In this document: one piece after another, positions 24,297 through 32,627 of the stretch | Numbering within the stretch: the stretch's first letter is position 1 | Layout of the letters: every line of letters begins with the position of its first letter | Assembly (NCBI GenBank): GCA_965216535.1 | Contig: OZ244175.1 | Location: 5,208,001 to 5,272,000, forward strand | From: Hoeflea_A sp965216535 | GTDB taxonomy: Bacteria > Pseudomonadota > Alphaproteobacteria > Rhizobiales > Rhizobiaceae | Direction of reading: 5' to 3' | Length of the DNA: 64,000 bases | The notes under the pieces: generated by a model | Databases searched by the model: none | The model's input: only the letters and a program-made list of their open reading frames with translations | Told to the model about the DNA's origin: nothing | Made by a program: the position numbers and the translations under genes

Positions 24297-25706
24297 TTAC
24301 TCGCCGCCGCCCCAGGGGCCGTGATGAGCGCCCTCCCCGTCGATCCGCTCGAAGCTGTGCGCGCCGAAATAGTCGCGCTGGGCCTGGATCAGGTTGGCGG
24401 TGGAACGACCGGTGCGCAGGATATCGAAATAATTCAACGCGGCGCCGAGCGCCGGGGTCGGCAGGCCTTTCTGTGCGGCAAGCGCGACCATCGTGCGCAG
24501 ATCCGCCTGCGTCTGCTTGAGCCGATCCACAAAGTACGGCGCGAACATGAGATTGACATCCGGGTGTGCGGCCAAGGCGGTTGCCATATCGTTCAGCATC
24601 GCAGATCGGATGATGCAGCCGGCCCGCCAGACCTTGGCAATTTCCGGCATCGGGAGCTTCCACTCATTCGCCTGGGATAGCGCTTCCAACAGTTCGAACC
24701 CCTGGGCGTAACAGACGATCTTTCCGGCAATCAGGGCGTTCTCCAGCACCGATATGGGCAGCGCATCGGGATCAAGCTGGAGCGGTGCCGCGCCGAACAC
24801 GTCTTCACCCGCGCGTCGCGTGTCGAGCCGTGCCGACATGTTTCGGGCCGCTACGGCGGCCTCGATGACGGTCGCCGGAACACCCAGATGCTGCGCCTCG
24901 ATCGCCGTCCAGCGGCCGGTGCCCTTCTGGCCCGCCCTGTCGAGAATGATATCCAGAACCGGACGGTCGGTCCTGGGATCGATCGCCGCCGATACAGCGG
25001 CGGAAATTTCGATGAGGTAGGATTTCAGGGCGCCGCCGTTCCACCGCTCGAACACCTCGGCAATCGCTGCCGGGGCCATGCCCATGCCGTCGCGCATGAT
25101 GCCGTAGGTCTCGGCGATCATCTGCATGTCGGCATATTCAATGCCGTTGTGCACGGTCTTGACGGCGTGACCGGCTCCACCCTCGCCCATCCATGTGGCG
25201 CAGGGTGTGCCCTCATAGTCGGCCGCGATCGCAGTCAGGATCGGCGCAACCGTGTCCCACAATTCCTTGGGTCCACCGCCCATGATCGACGGTCCATAAC
25301 GGGCCCCCGTTTCGCCGCCAGACACGCCGATTCCGAGAAAACGCGCACCGCCTTCAGCCCGGCGATTGGTATCGTTGAAATTGGCGTTGCCGGCATCGAT
25401 GACGGTGTCCGCGTCATCCATCAGCGGCCTCAGCATGTCGATGTGATCGTCCACCACCGGGCCGGCCGGCACCATGAGAATAACCGCGCGCGGCGGCCGG
25501 ATGGCGGCAACCAGCGCTTCCAGCGCGTCGCAGGCAATCAGGTTGGTGCTCAATTCGCCGGCGTCGGCAACAAAGCGCCGGGTTGTCTCTACGGTGCGAT
25601 TGTAGACAGCGACCCTGAAGCCGTGCTCGGCGATGTTGAGCGCCAGATTGGCGCCCATGGTGCCGAGGCCGATCAATCCGATTTCGGCGCGGTCGTCTTG
25701 TGTCAT
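24297..25706 (-). CDS. gnd: 6-phosphogluconate dehydrogenase, decarboxylating
   Basis: 469 residues, the full classical length. Rossmann motif GLGTMGANLALNIAEHG near residue 10. The catalytic block SGGETGARYGPSIMGGG, the active-site GEGGAGHAVKTVHNGIEYADMQ with its Lys, and the C-terminal RDYFGAHSFERID are all family signatures. It oxidises 6-phosphogluconate to ribulose-5-phosphate and CO2 with NADP or NAD. ATG 25706 overlaps the lactonase stop (ATGA), so it is the second gene of the operon starting at 26605. A long upstream frame to 25862 is a shadow of the lactonase gene. Confidence 0.95.
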   Translation of the reverse strand: MTQDDRAEIGLIGLGTMGANLALNIAEHGFRVAVYNRTVETTRRFVADAGELSTNLIACDALEALVAAIRPPRAVILMVPAGPVVDDHIDMLRPLMDDADTVIDAGNANFNDTNRRAEGGARFLGIGVSGGETGARYGPSIMGGGPKELWDTVAPILTAIAADYEGTPCATWMGEGGAGHAVKTVHNGIEYADMQMIAETYGIMRDGMGMAPAAIAEVFERWNGGALKSYLIEISAAVSAAIDPRTDRPVLDIILDRAGQKGTGRWTAIEAQHLGVPATVIEAAVAARNMSARLDTRRAGEDVFGAAPLQLDPDALPISVLENALIAGKIVCYAQGFELLEALSQANEWKLPMPEIAKVWRAGCIIRSAMLNDMATALAAHPDVNLMFAPYFVDRLKQTQADLRTMVALAAQKGLPTPALGAALNYFDILRTGRSTANLIQAQRDYFGAHSFERIDGEGAHHGPWGGGE

Positions 25707-26605
25707 GGTCGCTGCATTCCCTCCCGGTTCAGGAAAATCGAATAGATGCTTGTGGTCGCGGTAATGAATAGCCGATGTTTGGCGCGACCGCCAAAGCAAA
25801 GATTGGAAACCGTTTCCGGGATGAGGATCTTGCCGAGAAGGACCCCGTCCGGGTTGAGGCAATGGACCCCGTCTCCCGCCGATGACCAGATGTTGCCGTC
25901 GGTGTCGACCCGGATTCCATCGGCAAATCCCGGATTGACGACATGAAAGACATCACCGCCATGCAATTTGCCGTCTTCGCCAACGTCAAACGCGCGGATA
26001 TGGCGCTCCGCGTCGGCGTTGAACATGGTTCCCGTCTCGGCGACGTAGAGGCGCTTTTCATCCGGAGAAAACGCCAATCCATTGGGACATTCGAAGTCGG
26101 TCGGCATTGAATCGAGCGCGCCGGTGGCGGGATCGATCCTGTACACGTGGCAGGGAAGTTCCTGCTCGCCGGCAAACCCTTCATAATTGGTCATGATCCC
26201 ATAGTGCGGATCGGTAAACCAGATCGAACCGTCCGATTTGACCACCACGTCGTTGGGAGAATTCAGACGCTTCCCATTGAAACTATCGGCGAGAACCGTG
26301 ACGGATCCATCGTGCTCGGTGCGGGTGACCCGGCGCTCCCCGTGCTCGCAGCTGATAAGCCGGCCTTCGCGGTCGCGCGTGTGGCCATTGGCATAGTTGG
26401 ATGGACTGCGATAGGTGGATATGCCGACTTCGGGCATCCAGCGCACGATGCGATCGTTCGGAATATCGGAAAAAAGCAGGCAGTTGGCGTCGCCAAACCA
26501 GACCGGCCCTTCTGTCCAGTCGAACCCTGTCGCCAGTTGCTGAACCGGCGCGTTGCCAAGCACGAAGCGGTTGAACTCAGGCTCGATCGCCCGAAAAAAA
26601 GTCAT
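25703..26605 (-). CDS. SMP-30/gluconolactonase/LRE family protein
   Basis: 300 residues, six-bladed beta-propeller lactonase. The metal-site residues are visible in DWTEGPVWF (Glu), NSPNDVVVKSDGSIWFTDP (Asn) and GFADGIRVDTDGNIWSS (Asp). The family hydrolyses aldonolactones such as gluconolactone or xylonolactone. First gene of a two-gene operon with gnd, and divergent from the GlcG-like gene across a GTTATCGATAAC site. CAGGAGAAACGCA precedes the ATG. Exact lactone not determinable; a six-carbon aldonolactone feeding gluconate is most consistent. Confidence 0.9.
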   Translation of the reverse strand: MTFFRAIEPEFNRFVLGNAPVQQLATGFDWTEGPVWFGDANCLLFSDIPNDRIVRWMPEVGISTYRSPSNYANGHTRDREGRLISCEHGERRVTRTEHDGSVTVLADSFNGKRLNSPNDVVVKSDGSIWFTDPHYGIMTNYEGFAGEQELPCHVYRIDPATGALDSMPTDFECPNGLAFSPDEKRLYVAETGTMFNADAERHIRAFDVGEDGKLHGGDVFHVVNPGFADGIRVDTDGNIWSSAGDGVHCLNPDGVLLGKILIPETVSNLCFGGRAKHRLFITATTSIYSIFLNREGMQRP

Positions 26606-26630
26606 TGCGTTTCTCCTGCCGGTTCTTCAT

Positions 26631-26642
26631 GTTATCGATAAC
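26631..26642. promoter_or_regulatory. GTTATCGATAAC operator, site 2 (lactonase-gnd / GlcG-like)
   Basis: Perfect palindrome, flanked T/A, centred between the divergent lactonase (start 26605) and GlcG-like (start 26674) genes, about 25-30 bases from each. It could control both. Confidence 0.85.
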
Positions 26643-26673
26643 ACATCGCATAGGCTTCGCAAGGATATTTATC

Positions 26674-27096
26674 ATGGACGCTTTCAGAAAGAGCTATCGT
26701 CTCACTCATCGGGCTGTCATGACAATGCTGGAAGCTGCGATCGCTAAGGCCGACGACATCGGGCAGCCGCAGTGCATCGTCATTGTCGATGCAAGTGGTG
26801 TTCCTCTTGGCGAAATCCGCATGGATGGCGCAAAGTTTCTCAGCCGCAAGAGTGCCCTTGCCAAGGCACGTACAGCAGCATCTATCGGTGCTCCGAGCAC
26901 CGAGGTTCCGGAGCCGGTGCAGCCGGCGATCGCAGCCGCGACGAAGGGTGCGGTGACGGGATTACCGGGCGGGCTGCCGATTATCCATGAGAAATCCGTC
27001 CTGGGCGGAATTGGCGTCGGCTCCGGCTCCGGCGAACAGGATATCGCCGTGGCCAATGCGGCGCTTGCATCAGTCGGACTTGAGATTCTTGGATAG
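26674..27096 (+). CDS. GlcG/HbpS family (DUF336) protein
   Basis: 140 residues: LTHRAVMTMLEAAIAKADDIG, IVIVDASGVPLGEIRMDGA, the SRKSALAKARTA helix, and the C-terminal glycine-rich GGIGVGSGSGEQDIAVANAAL. These are the DUF336 signatures. Relatives are GlcG of the glycolate locus and the haem-binding HbpS. The biochemical role is not settled. No signal peptide is seen from ATG 26674, which follows AAGGATATTT, so it is probably cytoplasmic. It shares the operator at 26631 with the lactonase operon. Confidence 0.85.
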   Translation: MDAFRKSYRLTHRAVMTMLEAAIAKADDIGQPQCIVIVDASGVPLGEIRMDGAKFLSRKSALAKARTAASIGAPSTEVPEPVQPAIAAATKGAVTGLPGGLPIIHEKSVLGGIGVGSGSGEQDIAVANAALASVGLEILG

Positions 27097-27244
27097 CACA
27101 CCGGCACCAATCAGCGTGATTTGTCACCTTTGCGAGTGACACCTGGCCGGTCCGGCAACCGGTATGAACCTTCAGGTAAGGCCGCTCAATCAAACCATGC
27201 TTCGTTGAGTGGACAACTGTGGCTCTACGTTCAAGAATAATCGC

Positions 27245-28246
27245 ATGAGCGCCGACTGGACCGAAGAAGAAGCCGCCATCATGGCCGTGGTGGATGGCGA
27301 AAGCGCAGCCTATTTTCGCAGCGATTTTGAAGCGCTGACTGCCTATTGGGTACAATCGCCGGAGGCCAGGTGGATCTGGTCAGGCCCACAGACCGGGACG
27401 ATGATAAGCGTCGGCTGGGAGAGTGTCAGAGCCAAATTCAGTGAGGGCATGCGAACCAGGCCCAGCAATTTTGACTCTCATGACTTTCTGGATCGTCGCA
27501 ACATTCAGATATGTCACTCCGGCGATTTGGCTTGGGTCTATTACGATCAAGGCCTGAAACAGAACCACCCCAATTTCCACACCCAGACTGATCAGAAGGA
27601 ATTGAAGATTCTGCACCGCATCGACGGTGATTGGAAACTCGTGTGCGTCTCGATCGTCGCTCCGGCGCTGATGAAGGATGATGTCGCGCAAATCCGCCTT
27701 TCCCGCCAAGGTGATGTCGTGCGAATGAGCGAGGCGGCCAAACGGCTCTTGCCGAATTTCCAGGGGCTCGTTGTACGCGGGAAAAGGGTCCACGCGGCAA
27801 AACGGGAAAGAGATCAGCATCTGCAGGCAGAGATTTCATCCAAGTTGGATGGACTGAAGGCTGGCTTCCCACCCAGTTTCGTCAACAAGGACTTGCTGGC
27901 AATACCGCTCGGAACCGATGATTATTCGCGACCGCTTTATTGCTGGGTGTTTGTCGAGGGCGATGAGTTGGTCATCACCTTCGACGCTTCTCAAAGTGTT
28001 GAAGAGCGTCTGGATTCGGCAGCTTCGGTCTTCAAGTTATCCCCCACTCAGCGACGGTTGGCGGGGTGCCTGGTGGAAGGGCTGGGATTGGTGGATGTCG
28101 CCGAGGTGCTTGGTGTGACCATCAACACAGCCAAGACGCATCTCAGGCGAATGTTCGAAAAGACAGGGACCCATGATCAGGCGGGTTTGTTGGCGCTGTT
28201 GCTGAGTGTCGATAGACCAACCCGTGGTCCGCCAAGGATGGACTGA
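27245..28246 (+). CDS. LuxR-type regulator with N-terminal NTF2/SnoaL-like domain
   Basis: 333 residues. Residues about 10-135 read as an NTF2/SnoaL-like cone: AYFRSDFEALTAYWVQSPEARW, GWESVRAKFSEGM, HRIDGDWKLVCVSI. A linker region (about 150-265) with PAS-like spacing follows. The C-terminal LuxR helix-turn-helix is FKLSPTQRRLAGCLVEGLGLVDVAEVLGVTINTAKTHLRRMF. A small-molecule-binding cone fused to a LuxR output domain is an unusual sensor. No partner kinase is adjacent. ATG 27245 lacks a good ribosome-binding site. Function and ligand unknown. Confidence 0.8.
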   Translation: MSADWTEEEAAIMAVVDGESAAYFRSDFEALTAYWVQSPEARWIWSGPQTGTMISVGWESVRAKFSEGMRTRPSNFDSHDFLDRRNIQICHSGDLAWVYYDQGLKQNHPNFHTQTDQKELKILHRIDGDWKLVCVSIVAPALMKDDVAQIRLSRQGDVVRMSEAAKRLLPNFQGLVVRGKRVHAAKRERDQHLQAEISSKLDGLKAGFPPSFVNKDLLAIPLGTDDYSRPLYCWVFVEGDELVITFDASQSVEERLDSAASVFKLSPTQRRLAGCLVEGLGLVDVAEVLGVTINTAKTHLRRMFEKTGTHDQAGLLALLLSVDRPTRGPPRMD

Positions 28247-28366
28247 TATAGGGTCGGCAACTACCCGGGGCTGTTGGCCGCATCTGATATGGGAACCCAG
28301 GTCCTTTCCGGGCAAGCCTCGTCCGTGTAGCCAACAGACTCAACCGATGCATCGGTCCCAATCGTC

Positions 28367-29398
28367 TCAGGCAAAAGCAATCTGCGCCTTCATCGCCTGG
28401 GCGCGGTCGGACGCGATCTGAAAGGCCTGCTCGGCTTCGTCCAGCGGCAATGTATGAGATATCAGCGGCTTGACGTCGATCAGCCCCGACTGCATCAGGT
28501 GTACGGCCGTCGCGAACTCCTCATGAAAGCGGAATGAGCCGCGCAGATCGAGCTCGCGCGACGTGACCAGCATCATCGGGATCGTCATGTCGCCGCCAAG
28601 ACCAAGTTGCATCACCACCCCGCGGGGGCGCATGGCGGCGAGGCCGCCGGTCAGAGCAGGCTGTGCACCGGAACATTCATACATCACATCGAAGGTGCCC
28701 TTGCCGGCGGTATAGTCGTTCATCGCATCCGGTTCGGACGCCATATTGATCACCCGGTCCGCGCCGGCCTTTTCAACATAGGAGAGTGCGTTGTCGGAGA
28801 GGTCTGTGGCCACGATTTCCGATGCCCCGGCGCGTCGGGCGGCCAGGACGGCCAGGCAGCCGATCGGCCCGCATCCGGTGACGAGGACGCGCTTGCCGAG
28901 CATTTCGCCGGCACGGCGCGTCGCATGCAGGGCAACCGAAAGCGGCTCCGCCATCGCGGCTTCGCCCGCAGTCAGTCCGTTGGCTTTCACACATTGGGAT
29001 GCATCTGCAATCAGGACTTCCCGAAACGCGCCCTGAACATGGGGAAACGGCATGGCAGAGCCGTAGAAACGCATGTTTTCACAGTGATTGGGCAGTCCTT
29101 CGGCGCAATAGCGGCATTTGCCGCAAGGTCGGGACGGCGATACCGCAACAAGATCGCCCACCTCAAGATCTGTCACGCCTTTGCCAAGCGCCGTTACTGT
29201 TCCGGCGACCTCGTGTCCGAGGATCATCGGCTGTCGCAAGCGAACGGGCCCAAAGCCACCTTGATGGTAGTAGTGCAGGTCGGAACCGCAGATGCCTCCG
29301 GTTTCCAGACGAATCTGCACCTCCCCTTCCGATGGCGTTTCCGGTTCACGCTGTTCGATGCGCAGGTCTCCGGCTTCGTGAATAACGATGGTTCTCAT
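28367..29398 (-). CDS. idnD: Zinc-dependent dehydrogenase, L-idonate 5-dehydrogenase type
   Basis: 343 residues of the medium-chain zinc alcohol dehydrogenase family. Catalytic zinc site CGSDLHYYHQGGFG with GHEVAGTV. Structural zinc cysteines in RPCGKCRYCAEGLPNHC. Rossmann motif VLVTGCGPIGCLAVLAARRAG. HYYHQGGFG is characteristic of L-idonate 5-dehydrogenases, which oxidise L-idonate to 5-keto-D-gluconate. It follows the 2-hydroxyacid dehydrogenase by nine bases in one operon and lies opposite the gluconate-5-dehydrogenase and gluconokinase genes, which supports the assignment. Confidence 0.88.
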   Translation of the reverse strand: MRTIVIHEAGDLRIEQREPETPSEGEVQIRLETGGICGSDLHYYHQGGFGPVRLRQPMILGHEVAGTVTALGKGVTDLEVGDLVAVSPSRPCGKCRYCAEGLPNHCENMRFYGSAMPFPHVQGAFREVLIADASQCVKANGLTAGEAAMAEPLSVALHATRRAGEMLGKRVLVTGCGPIGCLAVLAARRAGASEIVATDLSDNALSYVEKAGADRVINMASEPDAMNDYTAGKGTFDVMYECSGAQPALTGGLAAMRPRGVVMQLGLGGDMTIPMMLVTSRELDLRGSFRFHEEFATAVHLMQSGLIDVKPLISHTLPLDEAEQAFQIASDRAQAMKAQIAFA

Positions 29399-29407
29399 AT
29401 GACGTTC

Positions 29408-30355
29408 CTAGATAACCGGTGTTGGCAGGCTTCGGCCTTCGAAGTGGGCGACGAGGTTGTCGTATACGAGAGCCCCCATGGCCTTGCGTGTCTCCACGGT
29501 ACCCGAAGCGTGATGCGGCTGCAGAAGCACGTTGTCGAGCGCAAGAAAACGCGGATTGACCGCGGGCTCGCCGTCAAAGACATCCAGCGCCGCGCTGCCC
29601 AGCGCTCCTGATTCAAGCGCATTGAGCAGCGCTTCCTCGTCGATATTGGACGCGCGCGAAATATTCACAATCATCCCCTCGGGGCCCAATGCCTCGATCA
29701 CCTCTTTGCCGACAATGTGCCGCGTCTTCTCGGAGGCCGCCAGCGTAACGAACAGGAAGTCGACCGCCTGGGCCAAGGCGACCGGTTCGGAGACGTACGT
29801 CCAATCGGCCGCAAAGTCTCTCGGTGCAAGGTCGCAATAGGAAACGTCCATCTCGAAGGCGGCCAGACGCTTGGCAACCTCGAAGCCGATGCGCCCCATT
29901 CCCAGAATGCCGACGCGTTTTCCGTGGGCACGCGTTTGCAACGGATACAGACCACGCGACGACCAATGGCCTTCCCGCACCCAGGCTTCTGCACCGACAA
30001 TACCGCGCACCTGGGCGAGCATCATCGCGACGCCGAGATCGGCGACTTCCTTGGTCAGCACGTCGGGTGTGTTGGTCACGCGAATGCCGCGCTCGCGGGC
30101 CGCTTTCAGGTCGACGGCATCATAGCCTACCCCGTAGACCGAGATGATTTCGAGACCGGGCAGAGCCTCGATCAAGGTCCGATCTGCACCCAGCTCGCCG
30201 CGCGTCGCGATGCCGCGGACGTTGCCGCCGATCTCCGCGAGAAACCCGGATTTGTCAGCCGCGTCGAAATAACGGTGCATGACGAATTTTTCGTTCAGCG
30301 GCCCCTCGTCCCAGGCGGGATATGGCCCGATCTGCAGTATCTCGACCTTCGTCAT
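29408..30355 (-). CDS. 2-hydroxyacid dehydrogenase (GhrB/ketogluconate reductase-like)
   Basis: 315 residues, D-isomer-specific 2-hydroxyacid dehydrogenase. Cofactor motif VGILGMGRIGFEVAKRL near residue 150. The catalytic triad is carried by NISRASNIDEEAL (Arg), DVFDGEP (Glu) and LLQPHHASGT (His). GISVYGVGYDAVD-like text (ISVYGVGYDAVD) precedes it. It reduces 2-keto acids such as hydroxypyruvate, glyoxylate or 2-ketogluconate. First gene of the operon with idnD, divergent from the SDR-gluconokinase operon over a GTTATCGATAAC site. The alternative upstream ATG at 30373 has no ribosome-binding site. Confidence 0.88.
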   Translation of the reverse strand: MTKVEILQIGPYPAWDEGPLNEKFVMHRYFDAADKSGFLAEIGGNVRGIATRGELGADRTLIEALPGLEIISVYGVGYDAVDLKAARERGIRVTNTPDVLTKEVADLGVAMMLAQVRGIVGAEAWVREGHWSSRGLYPLQTRAHGKRVGILGMGRIGFEVAKRLAAFEMDVSYCDLAPRDFAADWTYVSEPVALAQAVDFLFVTLAASEKTRHIVGKEVIEALGPEGMIVNISRASNIDEEALLNALESGALGSAALDVFDGEPAVNPRFLALDNVLLQPHHASGTVETRKAMGALVYDNLVAHFEGRSLPTPVI

Positions 30356-30390
30356 TTCTGCTAGTTTCTCCATAAAGTCGCTTGCAAATT

Positions 30391-30402
30391 GTTATCGATA
30401 AC
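30391..30402. promoter_or_regulatory. GTTATCGATAAC operator, site 3 (idonate/gluconate divergent promoter)
   Basis: Perfect palindrome, flanked T/A, in the short gap between the 2-hydroxyacid dehydrogenase/idnD operon and the SDR/gluconokinase operon. At this position it can repress both directions at once. Confidence 0.88.
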
Positions 30403-30422
30403 ATATACAGGACGGCAAGCGC

Positions 30423-31226
30423 ATGTCGAGGACAAAAAAGGAAAAGATTGCCGTGACGCGAGGAATACAACAATTCGACTTGAGCGGCCGGACCGCACTG
30501 GTTACCGGATCGTCCCAGGGCATCGGCCTTGCCCTCGCACGGGGGCTGGGCGAGGCTGGCTCAAGCTTGGTTCTCAATGGCCGGGACACGGAAAAACTGG
30601 CGAGCGCCGCTGCCAAACTCAGGGAAGAAGGTCTGACCGTCGACGAACTTGCCTTCGATGCAACGGAGCACGACGCGGTCAGGGCTGCTGTCGATGGCTT
30701 CGAAGCGGATCAACGCCCCATTGATATCCTGGTCAACAATGCCGGCATGCAGTTTCGCACGCCGCTTGAAGACTATCCGCCGGACATGTTCGACAAGCTT
30801 CTCGCAACAAATATTGCGACCGTTTTCCATGTCGGCCAGGCAGTTGCCAGACACATGATCGGGCGTGGCGCCGGCAAGATCATCAATATCGCTTCGGTGC
30901 AGACAGCGCTGGCCCGACCCGGTATCGCACCCTACACCGCCACCAAGGGGGCCGTCGGTAACCTCACCAAAGGCATGGCAACCGACTGGGCCAAACACGG
31001 CCTGCAGGTCAACGGCATTGCGCCGGGCTATTTCGACACGCCGCTGAATGCGGCCCTGGTGGCGGACCCGGAATTCAGCGCCTGGCTGGAAAAGCGGACA
31101 CCGGCCGGACGATGGGGCAAGGTCGAAGAACTTGTCGGCGCTTGCGTGTTTCTATCATCCGATGCATCCAGCTTCGTCAACGGCCATACGCTCTTCGTTG
31201 ATGGCGGCATCACGGCCTGTCTGTGA
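30423..31226 (+). CDS. idnO: SDR, gluconate 5-dehydrogenase type
   Basis: 267 residues. TGSSQGIG at 28-35, NNAG at 105-108, catalytic Ser158, Tyr171 and Lys175 (YTATK), and the late motif GIAPGYFDTPLNAALV with RWGKVEELVGACVFLSSDASSFVNG. The FDLSGRTALVTGSSQGIG start and the RTPAGRWG region fit gluconate 5-dehydrogenase (5-ketogluconate reductase). The first ten residues are extra. A GTG at 30453 preceded by AAGGAAAAG is an alternative start that fits family length better. It begins the operon SDR, gluconokinase, hydroxyacid dehydrogenase. Confidence 0.85.
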   Translation: MSRTKKEKIAVTRGIQQFDLSGRTALVTGSSQGIGLALARGLGEAGSSLVLNGRDTEKLASAAAKLREEGLTVDELAFDATEHDAVRAAVDGFEADQRPIDILVNNAGMQFRTPLEDYPPDMFDKLLATNIATVFHVGQAVARHMIGRGAGKIINIASVQTALARPGIAPYTATKGAVGNLTKGMATDWAKHGLQVNGIAPGYFDTPLNAALVADPEFSAWLEKRTPAGRWGKVEELVGACVFLSSDASSFVNGHTLFVDGGITACL

Positions 31227-31230
31227 CGCC

Positions 31231-31728
31231 ATGCGTCTGTTCGTGGTCATGGGTGTCTCCGGGTGTGGCAAGTCGACCATCGCTTCGGCACTCGCCGCGG
31301 CGACCGGCGGAACGGCCATCGACGGTGACGATTTCCATCCGAAGGACAATATTCGCAAGATGAGCGATGGCATTGCGCTGACAGACGCCGACCGGTGGCC
31401 CTGGCTCGACAAGGTTGCCCGTGCAATGCGCGAGGGAGACGGCCGGATATTTTGCGCCTGTTCCGCCCTCAAGCGGTCCTATCGGGACCGGATCCGCACC
31501 GCCGCCGGCGAACCGGTGACTTTCCTGCACCTGAGAGGAAGCAAGCAGCTGATCTCCGGGCGGATGAACAGCCGGCCGGGACACTTCATGCCGCCCAGTC
31601 TGCTGGACAGCCAGTTCGCCACGCTCGAAATTCCCGGCCAGGATGAGGCCGCCATTGAGGTTGATATAGCGGCCAGCGAAACAGACGTGGTCGCCTCCCT
31701 GTTACAAGCCATTGGAGAAAGAGAATGA
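31231..31728 (+). CDS. gntK: Gluconokinase
   Basis: 165 residues, GntK/IdnK family P-loop kinase. Walker A GVSGCGKST at residues 8-16, the substrate motif IDGDDFHPKDNIRKMSDGIALTD, CSALKRSYRD and the lid HLRGSKQLISGRMNSRPGHFM. It phosphorylates D-gluconate to 6-phosphogluconate, the substrate of the gnd product encoded nearby. Starts four bases after the SDR stop. Its stop overlaps the start of the next gene by four bases, consistent with a tight operon. Confidence 0.94.
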   Translation: MRLFVVMGVSGCGKSTIASALAAATGGTAIDGDDFHPKDNIRKMSDGIALTDADRWPWLDKVARAMREGDGRIFCACSALKRSYRDRIRTAAGEPVTFLHLRGSKQLISGRMNSRPGHFMPPSLLDSQFATLEIPGQDEAAIEVDIAASETDVVASLLQAIGERE

Positions 31729-32609
31729 GCAAGCTCGCATTGATCGGTGCCGGAGTCATGGGCAACGCCATCGGCACATGTCTGCTGGAAGCGGGCCATG
31801 AAATGTCTGTCTTCGACCTCGATCAAGCCAAGGTCGATGCACTCGTCTCGAAGGGTGCAAAGGCGGCCAGCTCGGCAGCCGAGGCCGCTTCCGCGGCCGA
31901 TTTCGTATTTCTCAGCCTCAACTCCCCGGCCATTGTCCGCACCGCCGTTTTCGGTGACGGCGGCGTAGCAAGTGGCGCCCGCGCGGGTACGATCATCATC
32001 GACATGTCATCAATTGACCCGCCATCGACCCGTGCTCTTGCCGAAGACGCCGGTGAACGCGGAATGCGCTGGCTTGATTGCCCGCTTTCCGGAGGCGCTC
32101 CGAAAGCGCTGATCGGTCAATTGACGGTCATGGCCGGTGGCACCGCGGAGGATTTCGAGGCCGCAAAGGAAGTGATGAACGACCTCTGCGGCAATTTCAC
32201 TCTGATGGGCCCGAGCGGTGCCGGGCAGACAACCAAGCTGATCAACCAGGTGCTCTGTGCTTTGAACTTCGTAGCGGTGGCCGAGGCGACACAACTGGCG
32301 CTCGATGCCGGGGTCGACGCCGCAAAAATACCCGACGCAATTCGCGGCGGCCGAGCCGACAGCGCCATCCTGCAGGAATTCATGGGCAAGATGGCCGCCA
32401 AGGACTACACGCCCACCGGCCGTATCGACAACATGGTGAAAGATCTCAACGGCGCACAGGATTTGGCGCGGCTGACCAACACGGCGATGCCACTGACAGC
32501 GGCCTGCGCCGAGATCCACCGGCTGTTGACCGCCGCCGGTCTGGGCGCTGCCGACAATGCCGCGTTGATGAAATATTTCGAAGGTCCGAACAAAGGGGAT
32601 GCCGTGTAA
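31725..32609 (+). CDS. NAD(P)-dependent beta-hydroxyacid dehydrogenase (HIBADH family)
   Basis: 294 residues. Rossmann motif LIGAGVMGNAIG, substrate-binding DCPLSGGAPKA, and the catalytic Lys region AGQTTKLINQVLCALNFVAVAEA. The family includes 3-hydroxyisobutyrate dehydrogenase and tartronate semialdehyde reductase. The DCPLSGG and PSGAGQTTKLINQ wording is closest to the tartronate-semialdehyde/L-threonate type. It is coupled to gluconokinase by a four-base overlap. It is probably used for a side product or alternative aldonate in the same regulon, but the substrate is open. Confidence 0.85.
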   Translation: MSKLALIGAGVMGNAIGTCLLEAGHEMSVFDLDQAKVDALVSKGAKAASSAAEAASAADFVFLSLNSPAIVRTAVFGDGGVASGARAGTIIIDMSSIDPPSTRALAEDAGERGMRWLDCPLSGGAPKALIGQLTVMAGGTAEDFEAAKEVMNDLCGNFTLMGPSGAGQTTKLINQVLCALNFVAVAEATQLALDAGVDAAKIPDAIRGGRADSAILQEFMGKMAAKDYTPTGRIDNMVKDLNGAQDLARLTNTAMPLTAACAEIHRLLTAAGLGAADNAALMKYFEGPNKGDAV

Positions 32610-32627
32610 GCCGCTACGGCAACCAGT

